Positions 53,810-63,595 of a DNA stretch of 64,000 nucleotides are shown piece by piece. The position numbers were made by a program, and so were the translations under genes. The notes below the pieces were generated by a model that saw nothing but the letters and a program-made list of their open reading frames with translations, searched no databases and was not told where the DNA came from. The number at the start of each line of letters is the position of its first letter. Positions within the stretch are counted from its first letter, which is position 1. This DNA is from DASTFY01 sp963829955 (GTDB lineage: Bacteria > Actinomycetota > Acidimicrobiia > Acidimicrobiales > Ilumatobacteraceae): NCBI GenBank assembly GCA_963829955.1, contig CAWHKS010000021.1:191360-255359 (forward strand). The letters run 5' to 3'.

Positions 53810-54074
53810 CGCGCGACTGGGGCGAAACCCACCGGTGACAGCCGCGATGCGCACGGACGGTCCCACCGGGCGGCGTCATCGGGCCACTTCGCGGGCCGAC
53901 CTCGCCGGCTAGGCCCTGCTGACCCGGACGCGACCCTCCCGACGTGGTGTCAGCCGTCCCACCGCGCTGAGCTGGCGCCTCTCCCGCCTCGGCGTCACCC
54001 AGCCGCTGTACATGCCGCTCCCGCGGCCGACCGGGCCGCCTCTGCCCGGGCCTACGGCCTCGCTTTGGCCCGAG

Positions 54075-55325
54075 TCAGGCCCGGACCCAGATGGAGGCCG
54101 TCCGCGCGGCCAGTGAGATCGTTCCCGTCTGGGTCTGCCCCTGGAGGTTCCGCCACGAGCCGGCGGGCAGCGGGACGCTCACGCCCACGCCGCCTGGGTT
54201 GACGGCGACAAAGCCCGAGGTGAACGTGCGGACGTAGGCACCACCGGCCCCCTGGCGGCTGTAGGGGCTGAGCGGCGAGCCGACGGGTACGTCGTCCCAC
54301 GGATGAGCGGCCGCCATCCCCGCGAAGCTGCTAGCCGGTGTGAAGAGGAACCAGGTCGAGCGCCCTTCGGTCCCGAGCAGGAAGGACCCGAGCGTGAACG
54401 CGCGCCACCGGTCGACCAGCGCTGGGGAGGCGGTCTCCCACAGCTTGGTCTCGACCATCACGACCCGGCGCTCGGCTTCAGCCTGGGCGATCATGTCCAC
54501 GTCGAGCTTCCAGTCCGCCACGGACGGCCACTGGTTGGCCGACAGCGTCCGGTCACGAAGCCAGATCTCCGAGTGTGCGGCATCGACGTGGTTCGTGAGC
54601 GTCTTGGACGAGGCGCCGCCCGTCGCGAACCAACGCTTGCCGCGGGCGACGCCGTTCGCCGCATACGGCCCTGGGACACCGGTGCGTACCGCGTCGGCGA
54701 TCGCCTCGACCGCACGCTGGAAGTCCGGGAACGTCCACTGCCGGCCCGTGGCAGGGTTGATCGGCTTGCCGCCGCTCGCATAGTTGTCGAACAGCGGCGC
54801 CGTCATCAGCATGTCCGTGTAGCACCCGTTCGCTCCGGTGGTTGCCTTCGCCGCGCGGCACTGCCTGACCACCTCGCCCACCCAGCCGGCATGGGACACG
54901 TCCATCAGGAAGTTGCCGAACACTGTCTGGACGATCTTGTTGCCGTTGGCGTCGCGCGCGTACCAGGCCGCGGGGTACCTGGTGCCCTCGTTCTTCTGCG
55001 CGAACGCTCCGTTGTGATACACGAGCACCTTCAACTGCGGGTTGGCGTTCCGCATCGCCGTCACCACCGGGGCCATCGACGCCGTCGGCTTCACGGTGGC
55101 GAGGTCGAACGCTGGTGCGGCGACGGCGGCCTGCGCAGCGGTGAAGTTCGTGGGCACCTGGTTGAACGCGGCCCAGCGGTGGACGATACGGCCGGCGTCC
55201 GGAGGCCGTAGGACGGAGTCCGCCGGCAGCGCGGCGGATGCCTCCGATCCGAAGGTGGTGCCAAGTGCGACCAGGGCGAGGCAGAGCGCCGCTGCGAACG
55301 CCCGCCCGTTCCGGAACAGGTTCAT
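54075..55325 (-). CDS. Secreted glycoside-hydrolase-like protein
   Basis: The 416-residue protein has a signal peptide (FAAALCLALVALGTTFGSEA, cleavage near ASA). The mature body looks like a TIM-barrel glycosidase: LKVLVYHNGAFAQ, FLMDVSHAGWVGEVV, GCYTDMLMTAP (an Asp at a strand end), AHSEIWLRDR and VVMVETKLWE. A beta-sandwich-like end follows. The overall order resembles the uncharacterised 'putative glycoside hydrolase' family acting on extracellular polysaccharide. No carbohydrate-binding module is recognised. Start ATG 55325 is set by the signal peptide. Confidence 0.7.
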   Translation of the reverse strand: MNLFRNGRAFAAALCLALVALGTTFGSEASAALPADSVLRPPDAGRIVHRWAAFNQVPTNFTAAQAAVAAPAFDLATVKPTASMAPVVTAMRNANPQLKVLVYHNGAFAQKNEGTRYPAAWYARDANGNKIVQTVFGNFLMDVSHAGWVGEVVRQCRAAKATTGANGCYTDMLMTAPLFDNYASGGKPINPATGRQWTFPDFQRAVEAIADAVRTGVPGPYAANGVARGKRWFATGGASSKTLTNHVDAAHSEIWLRDRTLSANQWPSVADWKLDVDMIAQAEAERRVVMVETKLWETASPALVDRWRAFTLGSFLLGTEGRSTWFLFTPASSFAGMAAAHPWDDVPVGSPLSPYSRQGAGGAYVRTFTSGFVAVNPGGVGVSVPLPAGSWRNLQGQTQTGTISLAARTASIWVRA

Positions 55326-55383
55326 GGGCCCCTCCCGCCGGCCGGCTCCGAGGAGCACGCCGACGGCATCATCGTAGGCCCCG

Positions 55384-55980
55384 TCAGGGCGGCGCGGTGA
55401 CGGCCGCCGGCCAGAGTTGCGCGACGAGGCGCGGGACGTCGGCCGGGTCGAGTGGCTCGGGAGACATCAGCCGGCGCAACACGATGGCACCAGCGAACGC
55501 CTCGGCCAGGAGACCTGGGTCAGTGTCGGCCGGCAGCTCGCCGGTCTGGATGCCTTCGGCCAGGAGATCGACGAGCACCTGGCGCCCGGCGCGGGCCAGC
55601 CCACAGTGGAGCTCGCGGGCATCCGGATCACGTTCAGCGGCGTCGATCAGCGCCGGGAGGCACGACGACCACGTGGAGGAGACCAGGGTCCGAGCAAGGT
55701 GCTCGAGCAGCACCGTGACCTTCGAGCGCACGTCGCCTTCCACCGGTACGGGGATCGGCGGCTTCAGGACGTGGAACGCGTCGCTGATCAACGCGTCTCG
55801 ATTCGACCAGTGGCGGTAGATGGTGCTCTTCGCGACGCCGGAAGCGCTCGCGACCGCTTCCATCGTCACCGCGCTGTAGCCACCCTCGATCAGGAGCGCG
55901 ATCGCGGCGTCGAGCACCACCCGCCGCGTGCGCTCGATGCGCGGGTCCTGCCAACAGAGCGCGGTGCCGCCCTCGTCCAT
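55384..55980 (-). CDS. TetR-family regulator, probably of the adjacent MFS exporter
   Basis: The 198-residue repressor has a TetR HTH (TRRVVLDAAIALLIEGGYSA, then VASASGVAKSTIYRHWSNRD) and a C-terminal ligand domain of the TetR_C_11-like type (LVSSTWSSCLPALIDAAERD). It lies 4 bp after the DHA2 exporter on the same strand, so the two are co-transcribed. Such regulators typically sense the exporter's substrate. A perfect inverted repeat upstream of the exporter is a candidate operator. Confidence 0.92.
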   Translation of the reverse strand: MDEGGTALCWQDPRIERTRRVVLDAAIALLIEGGYSAVTMEAVASASGVAKSTIYRHWSNRDALISDAFHVLKPPIPVPVEGDVRSKVTVLLEHLARTLVSSTWSSCLPALIDAAERDPDARELHCGLARAGRQVLVDLLAEGIQTGELPADTDPGLLAEAFAGAIVLRRLMSPEPLDPADVPRLVAQLWPAAVTAPP

Positions 55981-55984
55981 GCGC

Positions 55985-57634
55985 TCATTCTGCCGCAGCG
56001 ACGCTGCCGACGACTTCGAGCTGGCCCGGTTCGTTCGCCGATGCGTTGACCGCCGCGGCCTCCTTGGCCCGGGTGAAGGTCCGTGACACGACCAGCGCCG
56101 CGATGACCAGCATCACCATCGAGATCGCGGCCGTGACGTTCATGGCGTCGGTGAATGCTGTGGCCGCCCGGTCGACCAGCGATGTGCCGCCCTGGCCACC
56201 GAGCTGGGCCGCGACCTGCCCGGCCGCGCCCGCGGACTCCCTCGCCTGCTCAGCGGCGCCCGCCGGCAGGTCGAGGCCGCCCACGTCCATCGCCGCCCGA
56301 TAGCCCGAGTTGACGATGCTGCCGAACACCGCGATGCCGAGCGCCCCGCCCACCTCCCGGGTGGTGTCGTTCATGGCCGAACCGACGCCGGCCTTGGCCA
56401 GCGGCACGGAACTCATGATGCCGGTCGTGGCAGGGGCGGCCACGACGGACATCCCGGTGGCGAGCAGGATCATGACGACCACGAGGGCGAGGTAGGGCGT
56501 CCCGACACCGACGACCGCGAGTCCACCCATGCCCGCGGCGATGATCAGGAAGCCGACCGTGATCGTCGTGCCGCTGCCGAGGCGCTCGACCAGGCCGGCG
56601 CTGCGGGGTGACACGATCATGAACGTCGCCGCCATGGGCAGCGTCGCCAGACCAGCGTCCAGCGGGGAGTAGCCGCGGGCGAACTGCAGGTACATGGAGA
56701 ACAGGAAGAAGAAGCCGAACATCACGAAGAACGACGTGGTGACGACGGCGCTGCCGACACTGAACCGGCGGTCGGCGAAGAACTTCAGCGGCAGCATCGG
56801 ATGCTCGGCGATGCGCTCCCAGAGGACGAAGAGGGTGATGAGGGCTGCCGCCGCCACGAACGTCGTGACGACGAATGGGTCGGTCCAGCCCCGCTCCGGG
56901 CCTTCGATGATCGCGAAGAGGAGAGCGCCGAGTCCTGTGAGCGACAACAGTGCGCCGCGCGGATCGAGCGGTGTCGCCGCGTCGTCACGAGACTCCGGGC
57001 TGTACATCGCGACGGCGACGGCCGTGACGATGATGACGGGGATGTTGACGAGGAACGCGCTGCCCCACCAGAACTGCTCGAGGAGCGCCCCCGACACGAT
57101 CGGCCCGATCGCACCGCCTGCGCCGGCGAAGCCGACCCAGATTGCGATCGCCCGCTGACGTTCGTCCGGCGGGAAGATCGCCGTGATCAACGACAACGTC
57201 GCCGGCATCACGAACGCCGCGCCCACGCCTTGGATGCCGCGGCCGACGATGATGAGCGACGCGGAACCAGCGAGACCGCTGACCAGTGCTCCCACCCCGA
57301 ACACCGCGAGACCTCCCAGCAGGGCCTTCCTGCGGCCGAAGCGATCGCCCAGTGCACCGGCTGTGAGCAGGAGACCGGCGAACACCAACGCATACGCGTC
57401 GACGATCCACTGAAGTGTCGTGGCGCTGGCGCCGAGCTCGCGCTGGATGGTCGGAATGGCCACGTTCAGCGACGAGACGGCCATGACGACCATCACGAGC
57501 GAGAGGCAGAGCACTCCGAGCAGGAACCACCGACGCTCGTGGACCTCTGGTTGCGCATGCAACGGAAGCTCGAGGAGCGGTTCGGTCCCGTTGGCCGGGC
57601 CCGAATCGGTCGGGCGGAGCGGGAGGTTGGACAT
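55985..57634 (-). CDS. DHA2-family (14-TM) MFS drug exporter
   Basis: The 549-residue transporter has fourteen helices as in EmrB/QacA. Motif D1 is LNVAIPTIQRELGAS, motif A is GALGDRFGRRKALLGG, motif B is IIVGRGIQGVGAAFVMP, and motif C in helix 5 reads GFAGAGGAIGPIVSGALL. The C-terminal half has the expected MLPLKFFADRRFSVG linker. Probably proton-driven efflux of hydrophobic or cationic compounds. It is co-transcribed with a TetR regulator and divergent from an ABC exporter. Confidence 0.94.
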   Translation of the reverse strand: MSNLPLRPTDSGPANGTEPLLELPLHAQPEVHERRWFLLGVLCLSLVMVVMAVSSLNVAIPTIQRELGASATTLQWIVDAYALVFAGLLLTAGALGDRFGRRKALLGGLAVFGVGALVSGLAGSASLIIVGRGIQGVGAAFVMPATLSLITAIFPPDERQRAIAIWVGFAGAGGAIGPIVSGALLEQFWWGSAFLVNIPVIIVTAVAVAMYSPESRDDAATPLDPRGALLSLTGLGALLFAIIEGPERGWTDPFVVTTFVAAAALITLFVLWERIAEHPMLPLKFFADRRFSVGSAVVTTSFFVMFGFFFLFSMYLQFARGYSPLDAGLATLPMAATFMIVSPRSAGLVERLGSGTTITVGFLIIAAGMGGLAVVGVGTPYLALVVVMILLATGMSVVAAPATTGIMSSVPLAKAGVGSAMNDTTREVGGALGIAVFGSIVNSGYRAAMDVGGLDLPAGAAEQARESAGAAGQVAAQLGGQGGTSLVDRAATAFTDAMNVTAAISMVMLVIAALVVSRTFTRAKEAAAVNASANEPGQLEVVGSVAAAE

Positions 57635-57697
57635 GGGGGTCTCCTCGGTCGCAGCCGGTGTCGAAGGAACGAAACGTAACCGTCCGACAGCGCTACA

Positions 57698-57722
57698 CCA
57701 ACGTCCTATTTCGTGACGTTGG
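57698..57722. promoter_or_regulatory. Inverted repeat between exporter operons, candidate TetR operator
   Basis: CCAACGTC (57698-57705) and GACGTTGG (57715-57722) form perfect 8-bp arms around a 9-nt A/T-rich spacer. It lies 64 bp upstream of the MFS exporter start and 133 bp upstream of the divergent ABC ATPase gene, in a region suited to control either. Confidence 0.6.
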
Positions 57723-57854
57723 GCACGCCGGGGGTGTCCCTGATGGGCAGGTCGGGGATCTCAGGGAACGAAGCGGGAGGTCCCCGATATCGCCGCGCCG
57801 ACGGTCGTGCCTACCTTGCTCCTGTGGGCACTCGAGGTCTCCCCGGGAGGCGCG

Positions 57855-58778
57855 ATGGGTGACGTGATCGAGATCGACGGCCTGCGAAAGGCGTACCGCC
57901 GGCGGCGCGGCCGGGTGCGGGCACTGGACGGGCTCGACCTCTCGGTCCGGGCTGGTGGCGTGTTCGGCTTCCTCGGCCCGAACGGCTCCGGCAAGACCAC
58001 GACGATCCGCTGCCTCCTCGGCCTCGCCCGGCCGAGCGGCGGCCGCTGTCTCGTGTTCGGAGCCAAGTCTCCCGGCGAGCTCCCTTCCGTGGTGGGGCGC
58101 GTCGGTTCGCTCGTGGAGGCGCCGGGCGTCAACCCTGGCGTGTCCGGTCGGGACGCGCTGATGGTGCTCGCAACCACGGCCGGCATCGGGCGCCGGACGG
58201 TCGAGACGACGCTGGAGCGCGTCGGCCTGGGCGAGCGGGCTGACGACCTCGTCCGGGGCTACTCGTTGGGCATGCGGCAGCGGCTCGGCATCGCGATCGC
58301 CCTCTTGAAGGATCCGGAGCTGCTGATCCTCGACGAGCCGGCCAACGGGCTCGACCCCGCGGGGATCCGTGAAGTGCGCGAGCTGGTCCGCCGGCTCGCC
58401 GACGAGGGACGCACCGTGTTCCTCTCGAGTCATCTGCTGAGCGAGATCGAGCAGGTGTGCGACGAGGTCGCGATCGTGTCCGCCGGACGCACGGTCACGC
58501 AGGGATCGGTCAGCGATGTGCTCGCCCGCGCCCGCCCGGCCGCTCTGTGGGTGAAGGTAACGGACCTCGTCGGCGCGACGGACGCGCTGCGACGGGCTGG
58601 CCTGCCAGCGGAGTCCGATGGGGACCGCATACGGGTCGGGGTCGTTGCCGAGCGTGCGGAGGGTGTCACCCGTGCGCTCGTCGCGGCGGGTCACTTCCCG
58701 AGCGAGCTCCGCCCCATCGAGACGACGCTGGAGGACGCGTTCTTCGCCCTCACGGCCATATCCAGCGAGGACCGATGA
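57855..58778 (+). CDS. ABC exporter ATP-binding protein
   Basis: The 307-residue ATPase has Walker A GPNGSGKTTT, signature YSLGMRQRLGIAIAL, Walker B LLILDEPANGLDP and H-loop LSSHLLSEIEQV. The C-terminal extension of about 90 residues is that of DrrA/bacitracin-type exporters (TLEDAFFALT). GGGAGG precedes ATG 57855. The stop overlaps the permease start (ATGA). It is the same class as the broken pair at 1058-2708 but only moderately similar. Confidence 0.94.
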   Translation: MGDVIEIDGLRKAYRRRRGRVRALDGLDLSVRAGGVFGFLGPNGSGKTTTIRCLLGLARPSGGRCLVFGAKSPGELPSVVGRVGSLVEAPGVNPGVSGRDALMVLATTAGIGRRTVETTLERVGLGERADDLVRGYSLGMRQRLGIAIALLKDPELLILDEPANGLDPAGIREVRELVRRLADEGRTVFLSSHLLSEIEQVCDEVAIVSAGRTVTQGSVSDVLARARPAALWVKVTDLVGATDALRRAGLPAESDGDRIRVGVVAERAEGVTRALVAAGHFPSELRPIETTLEDAFFALTAISSEDR

Positions 58779-59707
58779 CTGCGGCCCTCGTGCGCGCCGA
58801 AGTGCGTCGCATCGCGACCCGCCGGCTGGTGAGAGTCACCCTGCTCGTCACCGTGGTCGGCATCGCGCTGGGAGGTGTCGCCGCGTTCGCCTTGAGCGGG
58901 TCGATCTCAGACGAGACGTACCAGCAACGGGTCGCCGAGGCGGAGGCCCGACAGGTCGCGCAGGACGAGCAGATCGAGGCTTGCCTGCAGGACCACGACT
59001 TCCGCGGCAATGGCCCGGTCCCCGAGGACGTCGCCGACGAGTGCTTCCAGGCCAATGAGCCTGCCGGAGTGGACGACCCACGCTTCACCCGCGCCCGGCT
59101 CGAAGGAATCCTGTACGGCGTGAGTGCGGCGCTCGCCCTGGTCGGCTGGGCGCTCGGAGCGTCCCTCGTCGGCGCCGAGTTCGCGTCCCGCGGCATGACC
59201 ACCCTCTTGACCTGGGAGCCGCGCCGCGTCCGCGTGTTCGCAGCGAAGACCGTGGCGGTGGTCGCGGCGATGGCCGCGTTCGCGGCTGTCGCGCTCGCGC
59301 TGGTGGCCCTTGCCATGTGGCCCGCCCTCGCCATGCACGGGGCACCACTCGAGCCGGATGACCCCTCGCTCTGGTCACTCGCCGGCATCGTCGCCCGCGG
59401 CGTCGCCCTCACCGCGATCACGTCCGCCATGGGGCTCGCCATCGCGACGATCGGGCGCAACACTGCGATCGCCCTCGGCATCGGCTTCGGGTACATCATC
59501 GTGCTCGAGAACATCCTGGCCGGCTCCGTGGAGCGATGGCGGAAGTGGTTGCTCCTGGGCAACGTCATCGTCCTGGTCTCCGGGCAGGACGACGGCGCTG
59601 ATGTCACCGGCCGCACCGTTACCGGGGCCGCGGTCTTCCTCACCCTGGTCGCCGTCACCCTCCTCGTGGCCGCCGCGACGGCCTTTCGGACACGGGATCT
59701 GGCCTGA
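58775..59707 (+). CDS. ABC-2 type exporter permease
   Basis: The 310-residue permease has an N-terminal helix (RVTLLVTVVGIALGGVAAFA) and a soluble loop with two Cys (EACLQDHDF, DECFQANEP). Five further helices follow, including LALVGWALGASLVGAEFASRG, VAAMAAFAAVALALVALA and VFLTLVAVTLLVAAATAF. The motif GMTTLLTWEPRRVRVFAAK is typical of ABC-2 permeases. It ends one base before the convergent regulator. Confidence 0.88.
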   Translation: MTAALVRAEVRRIATRRLVRVTLLVTVVGIALGGVAAFALSGSISDETYQQRVAEAEARQVAQDEQIEACLQDHDFRGNGPVPEDVADECFQANEPAGVDDPRFTRARLEGILYGVSAALALVGWALGASLVGAEFASRGMTTLLTWEPRRVRVFAAKTVAVVAAMAAFAAVALALVALAMWPALAMHGAPLEPDDPSLWSLAGIVARGVALTAITSAMGLAIATIGRNTAIALGIGFGYIIVLENILAGSVERWRKWLLLGNVIVLVSGQDDGADVTGRTVTGAAVFLTLVAVTLLVAAATAFRTRDLA

Positions 59708-60533
59708 TCACCGGCCGATCGCCAGCCAGCGATCGGCCGTCCCGTCGTCGGCGGGGAAGAAGGCTTCGACCCGGAGCTCTTGCGCCGTGACATCGATGGG
59801 AGTCCCGATCGTGGACACCACCGAGAAGAACCGGAGGTCCGTGCCGGCTGAGTCGGAAGTGCACGTCGACGACCGGACTGGACGGTGCAATCGTCCTCGG
59901 CGCGACGATGAGCGCCTTGACGTCCGGGCGGGTCCGCAGCTCCTGGACGAGTTCGGCGGTCGCGAGGTCGAGGACGCCCCCGACCGCTTCGCGGCGCGCC
60001 CGTTCCAGCAATGCGGGCGCCAGCTCCTCCCAGTTCGCGATGTGGGAGCGGACCGGCCCGGGTTCGAGGATCAAGCGCAGCACGTTGCCCGCGTCGGGGA
60101 CGGCTCGAGGAGCCCACATCAGCCCGAACAGGCGCTGCGCACCATCGTTGGTGCGCAGGAGGTTCCATCCCCGGTCCATCACCACCGCGGGAAAGGGATC
60201 GTGCTGGTCGAGCATCCGATCGAGCGCCTCCTCCACCCGTGCGAGGGTCGGATCGTCCAACTGCCGGTGCGGATAGAGGGGAGCGAAGCCGGCGGCGAGG
60301 AGCAGGCCGTTGCGGTCACGAAGGGGTACCTCGAGCGCGTCCGCGAGGCGCAGCACCATCTCGCGGCTCGGCTTCGATCGACCCGTCTCGAGGAAGCTCA
60401 TGTGGCGAGAAGTCGTCATCGCAGCCGCTGCGAGATCGAGCTGGCTCATCGCCCGCACCCGGCGCCAGTAGCGCACCGAGTCGCCGAACGTGACGCCGGT
60501 TGCGGCCGCCGCGGCCGCCGTGCTCCCGGGCAT
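59708..60533 (-). pseudogene. XRE-family regulator with MmyB-type ligand domain, frameshift near the end
   Basis: The first frame has an XRE HTH (RYWRRVRAMSQLDLAAAAMT, SRHMSFLETGRSKPSREM) and the MmyB/PAS-like domain (FPAVVMDRGWNLLRTNDGAQ, ILEPGPVRSHIANWEELAP). About position 59855 the frame slips. The natural end (DLRFFSVVSTIGTPIDVTAQ, ELRVEAFFPADDGTADRWL) reads in another frame to 59708. One indel explains it. Such regulators often control an adjacent redox gene, here perhaps the divergent CMD-fold gene 117 bp away. Confidence 0.82.
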
Positions 60534-60650
60534 GAGCCGACCCTACGGGCCGCGCCGCCAGCAAAGCCCTTCCCTCGTGGGGAATCGTCCGCAGCCGAGC
60601 GGTGGAGGAAGGTGTCCCCGTCCATCGCTCGCCGACGAGAGGAGCCCCCG

Positions 60651-61196
60651 ATGGAACTTCCGATCCTTACGCACGAGACCGCGCCGCAGGCGTCGCAAGT
60701 CGTCCTGGACGGGATCGCCGCCGATCTGGGCTTTGTCCCCAACCTCGCCGCCACGGTCGCCACCAGCCCGACCCTCCTCGCCGGGTTCGACGGGCTTCGT
60801 CGCGCGGTGGGCGACCCGTCGTTCAACCCCGTGCATCGCGAGATCGCCGGCGTGGCCGTCGGAGTCGCGGTCGACAACGCCTACGGCGTCGCGTTCCACT
60901 CGACCGTGCTTGGCCGCTTGGGGGTCGACGAAAGCGAGATCGAGGCGATGCGAAGCGGTTCCGAGCCCCGCGACGCCGTTCAGGCGGCGGTGTACGCGTT
61001 CGCCCGGGCGGTTGTCCTCGATCGAGGGGCCGTCGATGAGACCGTCGTTCAGCGGGCACGGGACGCCGGGCTGTCCGACCACGATCTGCTCCAGCTCGTC
61101 ACCGAGTGCGTCTTCGCCAGCCTTGTCGGGTTCGTCGACAACCTCGCAGGTCGCGTCGAGCTCGACGAGTTCTTGCAGTCGTGGGCGTGGAAGTAG
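60651..61196 (+). CDS. Carboxymuconolactone decarboxylase (CMD/AhpD-like) fold protein
   Basis: The 181-residue protein is of the all-helical CMD/AhpD superfamily: IAADLGFVPNLAATVATSPT, FDGLRRAVGDPSFNPVHREI and FVDNLAGRVELDEFL are typical. The usual redox C-x-x-C next to a conserved His is replaced by YGVAFHS, so the peroxidase-type chemistry is unlikely. GAGAGGA precedes ATG 60651. Divergent position to an XRE-MmyB regulator suggests control by it. Confidence 0.8.
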   Translation: MELPILTHETAPQASQVVLDGIAADLGFVPNLAATVATSPTLLAGFDGLRRAVGDPSFNPVHREIAGVAVGVAVDNAYGVAFHSTVLGRLGVDESEIEAMRSGSEPRDAVQAAVYAFARAVVLDRGAVDETVVQRARDAGLSDHDLLQLVTECVFASLVGFVDNLAGRVELDEFLQSWAWK

Positions 61197-61225
61197 TCGG
61201 CCGAGGAGCGCGGCGGCCGGCTGGC

Positions 61226-61890
61226 CTACGGCCTCGTCTTCGTCTTCGCGAGGTAGTGGATCAGCCCCCACATTCGAGGACCGATGACGCCGTCGGCCTT
61301 CTGACCGAAGAACCGCTGCACGCTCTTGACCGCCGCGCAGGTCGGCGTGTCGAACATGCCGGTCGTCTGCACGTGCTGCTTCGCGCAGACGCGGAGGACC
61401 TCCTGGGCGTACGCAGTCTCCCACCGCGGGCCGTCGAGCAGACGCAGCGTGGGCAGACCTGGGCGGTCGATCCACTGGTTCCACCAGTCCGGACGGCGGG
61501 GAGCGCGGCGTGCTGGCGCTCCTTCACCGCCAGGAAGTACGCCTTTGACGCCTCGGCCATGAACGGGACGTGTGCGCCGACCCGGAAGGTGTTCCAGGGC
61601 TGCATGTTGCGCCCCGCCGACGAGATCCGGTGGGTCTCCTTGGTGGCGCAGGCCAGGTTGAACGCACACGCGTCGCTGACGGTCGGGTGGAAGTAGGAGT
61701 TGATCTGGTACACGCCGCGGTCGCGCGAGCCGTGCCACGGCAGCGGGGTGCCGTCAGGCCTGAGCGCCCTCACGATGCCCACGGCGTTGGTCTGGCCCCG
61801 GGACTCCGCCCAGCCGACAGAGACGACGGTGGGCGGGTCGTAGAAATCGTGGCGGATGACTTCGCGGGCCATCTCCAACATCGTTGCCAT
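61226..61890 (-). pseudogene. Lysozyme-like protein with peptidoglycan-binding domain, frameshift
   Basis: The first frame encodes a transglycosylase-like domain: VVSVGWAESRGQTNAVGI (catalytic Glu candidate in WAESRG) and RGVYQINSYFHPTVSD, then KAYFLAVKERQHAALPA. Near 61495 the frame slips; the second frame continues WWNQWIDRPG and then a PG_binding_1 repeat (VKSVQRFFGQKADGVIGPRM). No signal peptide is visible. Joined length is about 220 residues. It could be a cell-wall or phage-type muralytic enzyme; the indel may be technical. Confidence 0.7.
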
Positions 61891-61923
61891 GGCAACGACC
61901 GTATGGGAAGGCCCCCGTCCGAG

Positions 61924-63554
61924 TCAGGCGGTCAGCACGCGCACCGCGCCCCGCTGCGGATCGACGACCACCGTCGCGCCGTCGGTGAGGTCGAGCGCGC
62001 CCGGCGCGCCGACCACGGCCGGGATCCCGAGCTCGCGGGCCAGCACGGCCGCATGGGACAGCGGGCCGCCCTCGGCAGTGACGACCGCGCCGGCGATGGC
62101 GAGGACGGCGTTGAACGCCGGCGACGTGGCCCGCACGACGAGCACGTCGCCCGGTTCCATCGTGTCGATCGCCTCCTCCGGCGACGACGCGACGCGCACC
62201 CGTCCTTCGTAGGACTCCGTTCCCACGCCCGCGCCCTGGAGCGGGTCGACCTGGCGGTCACCGATCATTCCCATCTGGGCCAGCGCGACCTGGACCATCG
62301 ACACCATCTGCGCCAGCGACGACGGCAGCACGTCGATCGGGGGCGCCGGCTCCTCCGGGCCGAGCACGTCCGGTGGGGTCACCTGCGCCCTGGCGGCACG
62401 CTCGGTGGCCCGGCGCGCCAGCTCGGCGCGGTCGGGCGTCGACGCCGTGAGCACCGCTGGCGCTTCGGCCGGCGTCAGCTCCAAGGCCTGCTCGGGGTGC
62501 TCGGCCCGGCCCTGGGCGACGAGCCGGCGTCCGACCTCGAGCAGGGCGCGGCGCAGCAGCCCGGCCGGCCACTCGTACGTGAGCGGGCCGTTGTCATCCC
62601 TCATGTCCATCACGGCCCGGGCGTCTCCCATGACGGTGTCGAACGTGGGCCGGTCCTCGGCGGGCACCCGCTCCCGCAGGGCTGCGGCCACCGGAGCGGC
62701 GTCGACCTCGACTGGTTCCGAGGCGTCGAGGATGCTCACCAGGACCACGCCGGGCAGCTCCGACAGTGTGAGCCCGTCGAGGTCGTAGCGGGTGACGATG
62801 ACCTGGCCACGGCGCGCCAGGTAGGCGTCGAGCGCGGCAGCCGCCTCCGGCGACGCGTTGCGGACGTCGTCGAGCGAGGCCGGCGTCGCACCGCCGGCGC
62901 TGACCATCTGCCGCAGGAGCGCAAGCTGGCGCAGCGGCTCGGACGTCGAGGGCGAGGCACCGGCCAGCGCCGGCAGGGCGTCATCCGCCGAGATGCCCCA
63001 GCCCTGGCAGCAGTAGAGGTAGCGGGCGAGAGGCCCGAGATCGTGGCCGTGGAGCCAGAAGTGCAGCTCCGCGTTGGTGCGGCAGTGGGCCAGGAGGTCG
63101 GCCACGTGGCGCCCCAACTCCTCGTCGTCGAGTGCGGCCACGTCGACGTCCTGGAAGCGCGCGTTGGCCGCCTCCAGCCCGGGCTTGATCTCCGAGGTCC
63201 ACTGCTGAGCGACGTCCACCCAAGGGCGATCGTGCAGCACGGTCGTCGCCGTCTTCGCCCGGCGCCGGAACTCGGGGTGGACGTGCGACGCCACGCGGAG
63301 CACGAAGTCCGGTGGTGGCTTGGACGGCGGGTTGTCCGGTCGCACCAGGGGACGCAGCCGGGTGTACATGAAGCCGTTCACGGCCGCGCCCGGAGCGCGT
63401 CGGCCGGCACACCCAGTTCGGCGAACACCCGCCGCATCCCTGGCTCCATGGACTGCTCCATGAGCCATTCGCAGATCGGGGTGGTCCCACCGGCGAAGTG
63501 GGAACGGTCGATCGCCCACCGGCCGGGGCCGGGCGCGGTGAAGGTGTCGGTCAT
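61924..63554 (-). pseudogene. PEP-utilising-enzyme-type protein (mobile domain), probable frameshift
   Basis: The C-terminal mobile domain of PEP-utilising enzymes is clear: GDVLVVRATSPAFNAVLA, the phosphohistidine segment EGGPLSHAAVLARELGIPAV. The central part is all-helical, as in rifampicin-phosphotransferase-like proteins, but an ATP-grasp domain is absent. The N-terminus MTDTFTAPGPGRWAIDRSHF starts at ATG 63554 and stops at 63378, while the main frame resumes with VNGFMYTRLRPLVRPD. One indel near 63385 would join them; alternatively a GTGA overlap makes two genes. Function unassigned. Confidence 0.68.
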
Positions 63555-63595
63555 CGGAGTTCCGTTCGTTCGGGCAGTGGAGTCTGATCGCCGGC

